Shown one piece after another: positions 8,412-16,317 of a stretch of 64,000 bases of DNA. The DNA is taken from positions 62,001-126,000 of the forward strand of contig JAHBXR010000006.1 in the NCBI GenBank assembly GCA_019636335.1, written 5' to 3'. The notes beneath the pieces are model-generated. The model saw only the letters and a program-made list of their open reading frames with translations, did not search any database and was not told where the DNA came from. The first letter of the stretch is position 1; each line of letters starts with the position of its first letter. The position numbers and the translations under genes are program-made. The stretch comes from Pirellulales bacterium. GTDB taxonomy: Bacteria; Planctomycetota; Planctomycetia; Pirellulales; JAEUIK01.

Positions 8412-8451
8412 TTGACCCGATTGAAGTAAAACACGTCTACAAAGCGTAGAC
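8412..8451 (+). promoter_or_regulatory. Promoter with overlapping operator-like palindrome before the RHH gene
   Basis: TTGACC (8412-8417) is followed after 18 nt by TCTACA (8436-8441), a modest sigma-70-like pair. A perfect palindrome GTCTAC-aaagc-GTAGAC (8435-8451) overlaps the -10 element. The ribbon-helix-helix gene starts 9 nt further on with no Shine-Dalgarno, which implies a very short leader. The arrangement suggests autorepression by the product of that gene. Confidence 0.4.
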
Positions 8452-8459
8452 ATTCCATC

Positions 8460-8780
8460 ATGCCTCGCAAACGAACTGAGACCGTCAGCTTTCGCGCGGA
8501 CGAAGATCTGCTGCGACTCCTCGATCAATCACGTTCTCGCTTCGGTGTCTCGCGCGGGGAGTGGGTGAGGGGAGTGGTGCAGGCCAATCTGTACGCGACG
8601 GAGCACGAGTCGCTTAACGAACGGCTCTCCGATATCGAGCAAGCTGTCGCCCGCATCCTGTCCCGCCAGGAAGCGTTTTCCCTGAACCAAGCACGATCCC
8701 TGTACGCAATCCTTACCCTGACGGGTAACCTTTCCGCCGACGATGCCAAAGCCGTCGTTCAAACAAACATCACTCGATAG
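8460..8780 (+). CDS. Ribbon-helix-helix (CopG/MetJ-like) DNA-binding protein
   Basis: 106 residues. The N-terminal RTETVSFRADEDLLRLLDQS gives a beta-strand with alternating polar residues followed by a helix, then GVSRGEWVRGVVQ, the second helix of a ribbon-helix-helix domain. The C-terminal half is an amphipathic helix that may mediate oligomerisation. Such proteins act as relaxosome accessory factors (TrwA/TraY type) or autorepressors in MobF systems. It stands 24 nt before the Dam-like gene and two genes before the relaxase, with a palindrome overlapping its presumed promoter. RHH fold is likely; the role in transfer is inference from position. Confidence 0.75.
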   Translation: MPRKRTETVSFRADEDLLRLLDQSRSRFGVSRGEWVRGVVQANLYATEHESLNERLSDIEQAVARILSRQEAFSLNQARSLYAILTLTGNLSADDAKAVVQTNITR

Positions 8781-8804
8781 ATCCAGACATGCCGGAGTCT
8801 CGTC

Positions 8805-9245
8805 ATGCCACTCAATCGTGGAATGTACAGCAGCAAGTCGCCGAATTGGGAAACTCCACAATGGTTTTTCGATCGTCTTGATGCCGAGTTCCATTTTACC
8901 CTCGATGTCTGCGCACTGCCGTCCAATGCCAAATGCTCAATGTACTTCACGCCTGAGGTGGACGGGTTGCGACAGGAGTGGAACGCGATCTGTTGGATGA
9001 ATCCGCCTTACGGCAGGGAGATTGGCCGTTGGATGAAGAAGGCGTTCGAGTCGTCCTTGGCTGGAGCGACCGTCGTATGCCTTGTTCCAGCACGGACCGA
9101 TACGGCTTGGTGCCAGGAATATGCCACTAAGGAGGAGGTGCGCTTTCTGCGCAAGCGCCTTCGTTTCAGCAGCGCCACTTCCGCCGCTCCGTTTCCGTCC
9201 GCCGTCGTCATTTTCCGCGATCGTTGGTGGGAGAGGGGGGGGTAG
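8805..9245 (+). CDS. Phage-type DNA N6-adenine methyltransferase (Dam family)
   Basis: 146 residues, typical length for the compact phage N6-adenine methylases. Key blocks are SPNWETPQWFFDRLDAEFHF near the N-terminus, the catalytic INPPYGREI-like segment (here WMNPPYG at about residues 64-70), a Val/Ala-rich strand VVCLVPARTDTAW and a C-terminal FRDRWW. It would methylate adenine in a short motif on the element or host DNA, perhaps protecting incoming single-strand-derived DNA. No partner endonuclease is adjacent. It ends 5 nt before the relaxase start, so the two genes are coupled. Confidence 0.88.
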   Translation: MPLNRGMYSSKSPNWETPQWFFDRLDAEFHFTLDVCALPSNAKCSMYFTPEVDGLRQEWNAICWMNPPYGREIGRWMKKAFESSLAGATVVCLVPARTDTAWCQEYATKEEVRFLRKRLRFSSATSAAPFPSAVVIFRDRWWERGG

Positions 9246-9250
9246 GCGAA

Positions 9251-11944
9251 ATGGTGGCCACGATTCGAGCATTGGGTGGGGCTGCTGATGCAGCCCGCTA
9301 TTTCACGTCGGCCCAGGTAACTAACTACTACAGCGAAGGGGGCGACTCACCAGGACAGTGGTATGGCCAAGGGGCCAAGATTTTGGGCCTACGTGGGGCG
9401 CCAACGTTCGACTCATTAGTAGCAGTGCTGAGCGGATGCGACCCCAGCAGTAAACGGCCGCTCATGAGAAAACGCCGTCCCAGGAATGATACAGGATCGC
9501 CTGAGGACGCCGGTCCGTCCAGTGATGAACCGTCGGACAAAAAGCTCCAACGCCGTGAGCGTTGCCCAGGAGTGGACCTCAATCTGACACTTTGGCAAGA
9601 CCTGACGATTGTCCGCGCCGTAGGAGGAGAAACCATTCGAGCCAGTGTCGACGAGTCATTCGATGCGGCCGCCAAGTTACTCTTCGACGGTATTGAGGAT
9701 CACCTACCACTCTGCCGCCGTGGGCTCGGCGGCATCATCCAATGCAAATCAAAACTGGTTGTGGCCATGTTTGACCATGAAACGAGCAGGGCCACTGAAC
9801 ACGAGCCGCACCGTCATCGCCACTGCCTCATCGCCAATCTAGCTCAAGGTGAAGATGGCCGCTGGTCGGCAGTCAACACTCGAATGCTCTTTGAATGGAC
9901 GCGTACCTTAGGGCCAATTTTTCGTTGCCTGCTGAGCGCGGAACTCAACAAGCGCCTCAACCTCGAACTTCGCCCGGTCCTCGACGAGGACAAGCAACCG
10001 CGAGGCTGGGTGGAGCTACATGGCATTCCCGAGTCACTACGCCGCCTATGGTCGACTCGCCACGACGAAATTGAGCAGTTCTTAGCCGGCGACAAGTCAC
10101 TGTCAGGATTGGCATCGGCCAACGCCAAAGCAGCCGCCCAAGTCAAGACTCGTCAAGCGAAGAGACAAACGCCGCCCCGTGACCAGCTTTATGCCAAATG
10201 GGAGGAAGAAGGACGAAAGCATGGCTTCGGACCGAAGCAGGTTGCGGCCATGCTTGAGCGCTCCGTCCGAAAACAGCCGGATCAATATCGGGACGCATTT
10301 CGAAAATCGATAGTTGATCTTACTGCGTCTAGTGCCTCCTTCACTCGTCAGCAGTTGATTCAACGTGTTTGCGAACGGCTTTGCCATACTGGCCTCGATG
10401 GCATTGAGATCATTCACCGGATTAACCGAGACCTCACATGTTCACCTGAGATTGTACGGCTTGCGGAGAAAGATGGTGATACACACTTTACTTCACGCAC
10501 GATGCGAAACCTGGAGAAGAAGCTGCTGGCTGATGCCCAGCATCTCCATGAATCGACTGGCGTTCGAGTAAGCGACCGCAGTATCCAACGGCTGATTGAC
10601 GGCAAGCCTCATGCCACAGCAGAACAGAAGGAAGCGATCCGTTTGCTGCTCAGTGATAAAGCTCGAATTCGCACACTCTCGGGAGTCGCTGGTTCGGGAA
10701 AGACCTTCGTTTTAGACGCAGTGCGTAGTGGGCTGGAGCGCGAGGGCTATGAGGTCCTCGGCGGCGCGCTGAGTGGAATTGCCAAGGAAGAGCTGGCAAC
10801 TCAGGCAAACATCAAAAGTCGTACCATCGCCAGTTATCTCTACCACCTGGATAAGCCGCTCCTGAAGCGGATCACCGACCGGCTTCGCCACGACGTTAGA
10901 CAGCTCATCCGCGCCGCACGCGGTAAAAGGACCTATCTCCCGACCAAGCTCAAGTTTGGCCGCAAAACCGTCCTCATCCTCGACGAAGCTGGCATGCTTG
11001 ACACAAAGACTTTAGCGCGACTGTTGCACCATGCGCGAAAATCCGGGGCCACGGTAATTCTAGTCGGCGACACGCATCAACTTTCTCCTATCGGCGCCGG
11101 CGGCCCCTTTGGACGGATTACCAAAATCACCAACGGCCCTACGCTATCGCAAAACCGCCGCCAGCGTCATGACGTCGACAAAAAGGCGGTCACTCTGATC
11201 CGCGATGGCGAAGGGCAAGCAGCCCTCAAGCTCTATGCCGAGCACGATCGACTGACTCTTGGCAAGAACAAAGTCGACACCATGAACCGGCTTGTCGAGG
11301 ACTGGTCAAAAGCGGGAGGGGCCGTTTCTCCAAACGAACACTTAATCTTGACCTCAACTCGCCGTGAAGCTCACGCACTTAATCTTCGGTGCCAGCAGAT
11401 CCGCCAACAGCTCAGTCAGGTGGATACCTCATCAGGAGTGAAGGTCGCTGACGGATATCTCTACCGGGGAGACAGGATTCTCTTTCATAACTCTTACCGA
11501 GCGGCCGGAATCGAAAATGGACATCAAGGAACCGTCTTGAAAATCAACACACTCACGAAGCGCATCACCGTCCGTCTCGACAAGTGGGTTCAGATTGGTC
11601 GCAATGGAAAGCGAATGCAGCCAATCGTCACAGTGCCCTTGCGCAGCCTGAAGCCGGAAGCTGTGGGACTGGCCTATGCCGCCACCACGCACAAGATGCA
11701 GGGTCGAACCGTCGCGAACGCATATTTGCTGCTAGGCGGCGCGATGACCGAACAGGAAATGACCTACGTCCAGGCAACCCGCGCTCGCGAGATAACTCGT
11801 CTCTACGTCGACGAGAGCCACGCAGGACCAGAGCTAGCCGGAATTGCCAAGGCCATTTCGCAGTCTAAGCGAAAGCTTATGGCCGAGGACATCGTCAAAC
11901 CAATTGAACGAAAGCGAAGCCCAAAGTTGGAGATTGAACGATGA
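9251..11944 (+). CDS. MobF-family conjugative relaxase-helicase (TrwC/TraI-like)
   Basis: 897 residues from ATG 9251; a TTG at 9224 would add 9 Gly-rich residues and is less likely. The N-terminal relaxase domain starts MVATIRALGGAADAARYF with a tyrosine pair in TNYYSEGG (Y26, Y27), and the metal-binding histidines lie in EPHRHRHC. The C-terminal half is a RecD-like helicase: Walker A GVAGSGKTF near residue 480, Walker B VLILDEAGMLD near 575, and a final AYAATTHKMQGRTV block. It nicks oriT, stays bound to the 5' end through tyrosine and unwinds the strand for transfer. The small membrane-protein gene overlaps its stop by 4 nt, so relaxase and coupling genes form one operon. Confidence 0.92.
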   Translation: MVATIRALGGAADAARYFTSAQVTNYYSEGGDSPGQWYGQGAKILGLRGAPTFDSLVAVLSGCDPSSKRPLMRKRRPRNDTGSPEDAGPSSDEPSDKKLQRRERCPGVDLNLTLWQDLTIVRAVGGETIRASVDESFDAAAKLLFDGIEDHLPLCRRGLGGIIQCKSKLVVAMFDHETSRATEHEPHRHRHCLIANLAQGEDGRWSAVNTRMLFEWTRTLGPIFRCLLSAELNKRLNLELRPVLDEDKQPRGWVELHGIPESLRRLWSTRHDEIEQFLAGDKSLSGLASANAKAAAQVKTRQAKRQTPPRDQLYAKWEEEGRKHGFGPKQVAAMLERSVRKQPDQYRDAFRKSIVDLTASSASFTRQQLIQRVCERLCHTGLDGIEIIHRINRDLTCSPEIVRLAEKDGDTHFTSRTMRNLEKKLLADAQHLHESTGVRVSDRSIQRLIDGKPHATAEQKEAIRLLLSDKARIRTLSGVAGSGKTFVLDAVRSGLEREGYEVLGGALSGIAKEELATQANIKSRTIASYLYHLDKPLLKRITDRLRHDVRQLIRAARGKRTYLPTKLKFGRKTVLILDEAGMLDTKTLARLLHHARKSGATVILVGDTHQLSPIGAGGPFGRITKITNGPTLSQNRRQRHDVDKKAVTLIRDGEGQAALKLYAEHDRLTLGKNKVDTMNRLVEDWSKAGGAVSPNEHLILTSTRREAHALNLRCQQIRQQLSQVDTSSGVKVADGYLYRGDRILFHNSYRAAGIENGHQGTVLKINTLTKRITVRLDKWVQIGRNGKRMQPIVTVPLRSLKPEAVGLAYAATTHKMQGRTVANAYLLLGGAMTEQEMTYVQATRAREITRLYVDESHAGPELAGIAKAISQSKRKLMAEDIVKPIERKRSPKLEIER

Positions 11945-12339
11945 ATCAACCACCCAAAAAGACACCGGATTGGATGATCGAGCCACCCGATTGGGATGCA
12001 TATCCCGAAAGCGTCCGACCAGTCGCAAAACTCGGCTACGCGATTCTCTTTCCGCTGGTTGCCTGCCTCTGGCTAGCACGGCTGGCGTTGACTGGGGTCG
12101 TTTTTCTCATGGGCGCGTGCTGGTTTTACTTTGTGCTCTATCAAGCCGGAGCATTACCCATTCTCGCCGTCGCCGTCGTCACGTCCGTTGCAGCGGCATT
12201 CTTCGTCCGGCGTAGAAAGAGTGAGGCATCGCTCTTGAGGGGACGCGAACTTGATCGTCGCGCCCCGTTTCATACGCGGCCCAACGGCCGCAGCGTCTGG
12301 ACGCCGAACAACTCCACTCGTCCTCCCAGTAACCCTTGA
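11941..12339 (+). CDS. Small membrane protein, candidate detached N-terminal anchor of the coupling protein
   Basis: 132 residues, start overlapping the relaxase stop (ATGA at 11941-11944). Two hydrophobic segments (about residues 30-75), then basic RRRKSEASLLRGRELDRR and a Pro/Asn/Arg-rich tail. In TrwB/TraD coupling proteins two N-terminal membrane helices are followed by a similar RG(x)EL turn before the ATPase domain. Here the ATPase is encoded by the next frame, beginning 22 nt after this stop in a different phase. So this looks like the membrane anchor as a separate protein, either by natural gene split or by an old frameshift. Confidence 0.65.
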   Translation: MNQPPKKTPDWMIEPPDWDAYPESVRPVAKLGYAILFPLVACLWLARLALTGVVFLMGACWFYFVLYQAGALPILAVAVVTSVAAAFFVRRRKSEASLLRGRELDRRAPFHTRPNGRSVWTPNNSTRPPSNP

Positions 12340-12361
12340 ATGCACGAAACTGAGGACTCTC

Positions 12362-13909
12362 ATGCGATTCTTTCATCGATCCGCGAACGGTGCAGCACAG
12401 ACCACCACTACGAATACAGGCTCGAAGATCATTTTCGGCAACGGTGAGTTGGATGAGCGCGAGGCGACTGGTGGGTTTCTCTTGGTTGGAGCACCAGGTA
12501 GCGGAAAGAGCCTGCTGCTCCTCTTACTCATGAAGTCAGTTCTTGGTTCGATCGGGGGCAATCGCGACGTTCGAGCCTTGGTCTACGACGCCAAGCAAAA
12601 CATTCTCCCTTTACTCCGTGCCATTGCTCCGAATGCCAAGATCGTCACAACGAATCCTTGGGACAAGCGCGGCGTGGCCTGGGACATGTCCCGCGACGTC
12701 CGCGAGCCTCGCGTAGCCATTGAGATCGCCTTCACTTTGATTCCTCGCGTTCACGAGAGTCAGCCCTTCTTCGCAGACGCTGCCCGCCATTTGCTCTACG
12801 GCGTGATGCTGAGCTTCATTCTCTCCAACGTAGACTGGAAGCTCGCCGACGTGCTGCGCGCTGTGTCGACTCCGAAACTGCTTCGCAGGGTACTTAGGAG
12901 GCACCCTGAAACGAAGACGATTCTTGCCCGGTACTTTTATGATCCCCGCTTGGTCGCAAACATCATGTCCACCATAGCCACCAAGCTCCTTCCACTAGAA
13001 CCTATCGCTGCGTCGTGGGAACAGGCGACGGAGCAAGTGTCCATCGAGGAGTGGACGACCAGCGACATGATCCTGGTGCTAGGGAACTCTGAATCGAGTC
13101 GCACGGCCATCGATTCAATCAATCGCTGCATGTCTAAACGTGCCTGCGACCTGACGCTGAACCTGCCAGACTCATTCAAGCGACGATCCTGGTTCATCTG
13201 GGATGAACTCGCAGAGGCGGGCAAGCAAGACGGGCTTATATCTCTGATGAAAAAGGGCCGCTCCAAAGGGGCCTGCGTCGCCATCGCCTTTCAGAGCATT
13301 TCTGGCCTCCGCGACCAGCAAATGTACGGCACCTACCAGACCGACGAGCTCCTTGGGCTAATGGCAAACAGGTTCATCGGTCGCTTGGAATGTCCGGTGA
13401 CGGCAGACTGGGCGTCGTCGCTTTTCGGTGACCAGCTGATCGACCAGGTCTCCACCAGCGTCAGCACCTCGCCTCAAGGCCGAAGCCGGAGCGAATCCCA
13501 CCAAGAGGCCGTCCGCAAAGCCGTACTGTCCTCCGAGCTGATGTCCACGCCGACTTGCACAACTGAAGACGGCCTGAGCGGCTACTACATCGTTCGCTCG
13601 CGCGGCTGCTACACAGCAACCATTCCAGGCGAACAAGTCTTTGGCCGAGATTTCATTGTTCCGGATGCCAGCGTTCCAGACTTTGTTCCCCGCGACTGGC
13701 GCTGCCAACTCCTGCGTCCCTGGACACCTTCCGAGGAACTGAAATTCGCCGGCCCACGCCCGGTGAAATCTACTTCTCGGCGTAAAACATCACAGCGTCC
13801 CGCCTCACCACTTCGGTTTGATCCGTGGGATGCCGACGCTGACTCGACGTCCGGTCTTGAGGCTACGGATGGCCCCGATAAGTCCCCCCCTTCGGAGCCC
13901 ACCCCATGA
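12362..13909 (+). CDS. Type IV coupling protein ATPase (TrwB/TraD-like), lacking its own membrane anchor
   Basis: 515 residues from ATG 12362, with GAGG 8 nt upstream; an in-frame extension to 12251 is low-complexity and probably untranslated. The domain contains Walker A LLVGAPGSGKSLLLL near residues 38-52, ALVYDAKQNIL, a Walker B-like RRSWFIWDELAEAGKQ and VAIAFQSISGLRDQ. These are the features of the AAA ATPase that delivers relaxase-bound DNA to a type IV channel. There is no N-terminal membrane helix; two are present in the preceding small protein. The C-terminal tail is low-complexity and Pro-rich. The stop overlaps the start of the HTH gene (ATGA). Confidence 0.85.
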   Translation: MRFFHRSANGAAQTTTTNTGSKIIFGNGELDEREATGGFLLVGAPGSGKSLLLLLLMKSVLGSIGGNRDVRALVYDAKQNILPLLRAIAPNAKIVTTNPWDKRGVAWDMSRDVREPRVAIEIAFTLIPRVHESQPFFADAARHLLYGVMLSFILSNVDWKLADVLRAVSTPKLLRRVLRRHPETKTILARYFYDPRLVANIMSTIATKLLPLEPIAASWEQATEQVSIEEWTTSDMILVLGNSESSRTAIDSINRCMSKRACDLTLNLPDSFKRRSWFIWDELAEAGKQDGLISLMKKGRSKGACVAIAFQSISGLRDQQMYGTYQTDELLGLMANRFIGRLECPVTADWASSLFGDQLIDQVSTSVSTSPQGRSRSESHQEAVRKAVLSSELMSTPTCTTEDGLSGYYIVRSRGCYTATIPGEQVFGRDFIVPDASVPDFVPRDWRCQLLRPWTPSEELKFAGPRPVKSTSRRKTSQRPASPLRFDPWDADADSTSGLEATDGPDKSPPSEPTP

Positions 13910-14148
13910 TTCGCCCAGCGCCACCCCACAATGACGTCCCGCAGGCCTCGCTGCTGATCTCCCCTGATGATCTTGCTACGATCCTAAAAGTGTCGAAACG
14001 CACACTTTGGAGACTTCTGAGCGGCGCAAAATTGCCGCGACCGATCCACGTTGGACGAAGTCCACGGTGGCGATTAGAGGAAATCAACGCGTGGATCGAA
14101 GCGGGATGTCCGGATCTAGAATCCTGGTCGCGCAGCACCTCGGAGTAA
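13906..14148 (+). CDS. Excisionase-like helix-turn-helix protein (AlpA/MerR-like)
   Basis: 80 residues. The core SPDDLATILKVSKRTLWRLL followed by LPRPIHVGRSPRWRLEEINAW is the standard winged-HTH excisionase/AlpA pattern: a short HTH, a wing containing the conserved RW, and a C-terminal helix starting at WRLEEI. The start overlaps the coupling-protein stop and the integrase begins 14 nt after its stop, so it is probably co-transcribed with both. It should be the directionality factor promoting excision of the element, or a regulator of integrase expression. Confidence 0.82.
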   Translation: MIRPAPPHNDVPQASLLISPDDLATILKVSKRTLWRLLSGAKLPRPIHVGRSPRWRLEEINAWIEAGCPDLESWSRSTSE

Positions 14149-14162
14149 AAGGTTTCACCTAT

Positions 14163-15503
14163 ATGGCTTCCATTTTCAAGCGATCGAAGAAGAAGGGCGA
14201 GCCGTACTCGATTCAGTACCTCGACCATCGAAACAAGCGACGCACCGCAAAGGGATTTACCGACAAGGGGCTAACCGAGGAGCTTGCAGCCAAGCTTGAA
14301 GCTGATGCAAGGCTGCGTCGAACCGGATTGGTCGACGCGAGCCTTGATCGAGTAAACAGCCATCGTGCAATTCCAATTGCCGAGCAACTTGACGAGTTCG
14401 AACAAAGCTTATCGAACAATTCGCGGCAGTATGTGCGGCTGACGATGGGCCAGGTACGCCGGATCGTCGATGGCTGTGGCATCAAGATGTTGGCTGATAT
14501 CGACGCTGAGGCGGTGCAAAAATACCTCCGTACCCGCTCCAAAGCGAAGAGCACGGGACACCGAACCTACAATCAGTACCTGCAAGCATTCGGCACTTTC
14601 TGCAATTGGTGCTTAACGACGGGCCGCCTGCTGGCCAATCCAATGCTGGGCGTCGCGCGGCTGAACCAAGCGGTGGATGTTCGTCACGCGCGTCGTGCAT
14701 TGTCTGCCGAAGAAGTTGCCTCACTCATAGCATCCGCTCGGTCAAGCGGAATTAGCATTCAGCGATTTTCGGGAGAACAGCGTGCCCGGATCTACTTGAT
14801 GGCATACCTGACGGGCCTACGCAGACGAGAGCTTGGAAGTCTCACCGCAAAGAGCTTCAACCTTAATGCAGAACCCCCGACGCTGACGGTTAAAGCCACT
14901 GCGTCCAAGCATCGTCGCGAGGACGTGTTGCCACTGCACCCCGAGTTGGCTGCGATGCTTAGCGACTGGCTCAAAAGCCTTCAACCTGGAGCGAAGCTTT
15001 TCCCACGGATTGAGCAACGCAAAACGCACGTGATGGTCAGAAAGGATCTCGAACGGGCGGGAATTCCCTACGAGACCGAGGACGGGATTGCCGATTTCCA
15101 CGCCTCTGGTCGCCACACCTACATCACCGAGCTACTGAGAAACGGAGCGTCGCTGCCGGAGGCCAAGGAGCTGGCGCGACATTCTGATATCAAGACGACG
15201 ATGCGGTACACCCATATCGGATTGCAGGACCAGGCCAAGGCCATCGCCGCGCTGCGGCTGGTACGCATGGGCGATCCCGTCGCCACGGATCTCCCCCGCG
15301 CTGCACCGAAACCTAAGCCCGCGCTGCAAATGCGCTGCATTTCTGGCGGCTCTGAGGGGCATTCGCTGGCATCGACTGGCAACGGGCAATCCAATGACAA
15401 ACGCCGAAACTCTCGCGGCAGCAAGAGCTTCGGCGTTGTCTGTCCCTCGTTGGCAACGAATGCCGAAATCGGGGCGACAGGATTTGAACCTGCGACCTCT
15501 TGA
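14163..15503 (+). CDS. int: Tyrosine recombinase/integrase of the element
   Basis: 446 residues from ATG 14163; the frame is open back to 14007 but that part overlaps the HTH gene. The N-terminal half carries a SAM-like core-binding domain. The catalytic half shows the first arginine in YLTGLRRRELGS, a FHASGRHTYI block, an ARHSDIKTTMRYTHI tail with the nucleophile tyrosine. The His-to-Arg spacing in FHASGRHT is one residue longer than the usual HxLRHT, which may be a family trait. The last residues (ATGFEPATS) are encoded inside the tRNA-Pro gene, so the true C-terminus is probably set by the integration event. It catalyses insertion into the tRNA 3' end and excision. Confidence 0.92.
   Translation: MASIFKRSKKKGEPYSIQYLDHRNKRRTAKGFTDKGLTEELAAKLEADARLRRTGLVDASLDRVNSHRAIPIAEQLDEFEQSLSNNSRQYVRLTMGQVRRIVDGCGIKMLADIDAEAVQKYLRTRSKAKSTGHRTYNQYLQAFGTFCNWCLTTGRLLANPMLGVARLNQAVDVRHARRALSAEEVASLIASARSSGISIQRFSGEQRARIYLMAYLTGLRRRELGSLTAKSFNLNAEPPTLTVKATASKHRREDVLPLHPELAAMLSDWLKSLQPGAKLFPRIEQRKTHVMVRKDLERAGIPYETEDGIADFHASGRHTYITELLRNGASLPEAKELARHSDIKTTMRYTHIGLQDQAKAIAALRLVRMGDPVATDLPRAAPKPKPALQMRCISGGSEGHSLASTGNGQSNDKRRNSRGSKSFGVVCPSLATNAEIGATGFEPATS
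15396..15441. terminator. Long hairpin between integrase core and tRNA-Pro
   Basis: ACGCCGAA pairs with TTCGGCGT, flanked by GACA/TGTC and with an inner CTCT/AGAG stem around a 10-nt loop. It lies inside the last codons of the integrase frame and 28 nt beyond the 3' end of the minus-strand tRNA. It may terminate the tRNA transcript; there is no strong T run on either side. Confidence 0.45.
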
Positions 15504-15543
15504 CCCCCAGTCAAGCGCGCTAACCAGGCTGCGCCACGCCCCG
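15469..15543 (-). tRNA. tRNA-Pro (anticodon GGG), probable attachment site
   Basis: The minus strand folds into a complete 75-nt cloverleaf: acceptor CGGGGCG/CGCCCCG, D stem GCGC/GCGC, anticodon stem CTTGA/TCAAG with loop CTGGGGG (anticodon GGG at positions 34-36), T stem GCAGG/CCTGT with loop TTCAAAT and discriminator A. No CCA is encoded. Its 3' end faces the mobile element and the integrase frame stops inside its T arm, which is the standard layout of a tRNA 3' end used as attB, with the gene restored by the element end. Confidence 0.95.
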
Positions 15544-16314
15544 GGCGTGTTGTTGCGACGCTTGCCCATCGGTGTACTGACACACCTCGTGGCGTGCGTC
15601 GCGACGGGCAAATGGACCCAAGCGGTACGCTTGGGCTACTGCTCCGTCCGATCCTCTATCCACCACAGACAATGACTGGCAGTCACCAAGTCACGCCGTA
15701 GCAAGGAGCTCCATCCGACCCACTATCCTCTATCCACAGACAATCGTGCCGCGTGTTTGGTTCTGGGGGAACCGGCGAACCGATGTCTGCTTCGGCACGG
15801 CATCCTGTCCCACATGTCCTTTATACAAGGCATGCGCGGAAACAGACCACGAGCAATTTCCTCTCCAAGCTGAAGTTTCAGGTCGGCAATCGACCGATCT
15901 TGGCAAGGAACAATCGCTGGCCAGTCCTTTGGCGCCGTGACGAAGAGGGATGAGTATGACAGATCCGGCCCCGATTTTCAATTGAGGCATCTTGGGTTTG
16001 GCCGGGAATCCGCTTCTAAAAGCCCGCCTGCGACAGCTCTAGTTGACTTTCCGCAAGTGGCTGTCGATACTCCCTGTTGCGCCGATTTTTCGGCCTCGTC
16101 CTTCCGGCCAGAACCGGACCGCTGGATGAGGCGGGGGGAACGGGACGTCGGGAAGCGGTTACGGCCCCCGGCGCAGCGTAGACTTGCAACGAGCGAGAGA
16201 TCGTGGGTCGCCGGGCAGGCTGGGCCTCCATCGGCGAACACCCGCCGAGGTCCGGACGATCCGGCCACGCGGCACGCTCGTTACTCATTTTAAGACCACT
16301 AGGAGACGCCTGCC
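15544..16314. other. Gene-free interval between tRNA-Pro and infC
   Basis: About 770 nt with only short frames that show no recognisable protein. Contents: a perfect hairpin CCCAAGCG-GTA-CGCTTGGG at 15617-15635; an imperfect direct repeat (ATCCTCTATCCAccaCAGACAAT at 15651-15673 and the same without cca at 15724-15743), about 72 nt apart; and the infC ribosome binding site at the right end. The tRNA-Pro promoter should also be here but I could not pick it out. Confidence 0.6.
15649..15745. repeat. Imperfect direct repeat near tRNA-Pro
   Basis: Two blocks of the form ATCCTCTATCCA(cca)CAGACAAT, at 15651-15673 and 15724-15743, share about 20 nt with a 3-nt insertion in the first. Both are preceded by related GCTCC(G/A)TCCGA words. 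It could be a local duplication, remnants of an older insertion at the same tRNA, or promoter-region repeats. Confidence 0.5.
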
Positions 16315-16317
16315 ATC
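16301..16317 (+). promoter_or_regulatory. infC ribosome binding site and non-canonical AUC start
   Basis: AGGAG at 16301-16305 stands 9 nt before ATC 16315. An in-frame TAG at 16300-16302 closes the frame upstream, and the first ATG/GTG/TTG in frame is GTG 16360, which would delete the conserved RINEQIR segment of IF3. The start must therefore be AUC. IF3 rejects non-AUG/GUG/UUG starts, so this start allows feedback control of infC, as AUU does in E. coli. Confidence 0.85.

Larger units (their letters stand above)
1..15476. mobile_element. Right part of an integrative mobilizable/conjugative element inserted at tRNA-Pro
   Basis: The stretch from the left window edge to the tRNA-Pro gene carries a tyrosine integrase abutting the tRNA, an excisionase-like HTH protein, a MobF relaxase, a TrwB-like coupling ATPase, a ribbon-helix-helix protein, a phage-type Dam methylase and a DUF6573 protein. 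Its base composition is visibly less GC-rich than the chromosome to the right. The integrase frame ends inside the tRNA 3' half, the usual position for a tRNA-targeting integrase. No VirB-type channel gene is visible, so mobilization by a helper or further genes to the left are both possible. I could not find a second copy of the tRNA 3' end in the window, so the left attachment site probably lies outside it. Confidence 0.8.

Noticed and set aside
14007..14162. N-terminal extension of the integrase frame
   Set aside because: Overlaps the HTH gene; the natural start MASIFKRSKKKGEPYS at 14163 fits the family.
15600..15680. Possible second tRNA next to tRNA-Pro
   Set aside because: The hairpin CCCAAGCG-GTA-CGCTTGGG and nearby words do not complete a cloverleaf; no T-arm motif.
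15746..16293. Short frames between tRNA-Pro and infC
   Set aside because: No ribosome binding site, no family resemblance and overlapping alternatives in all phases.
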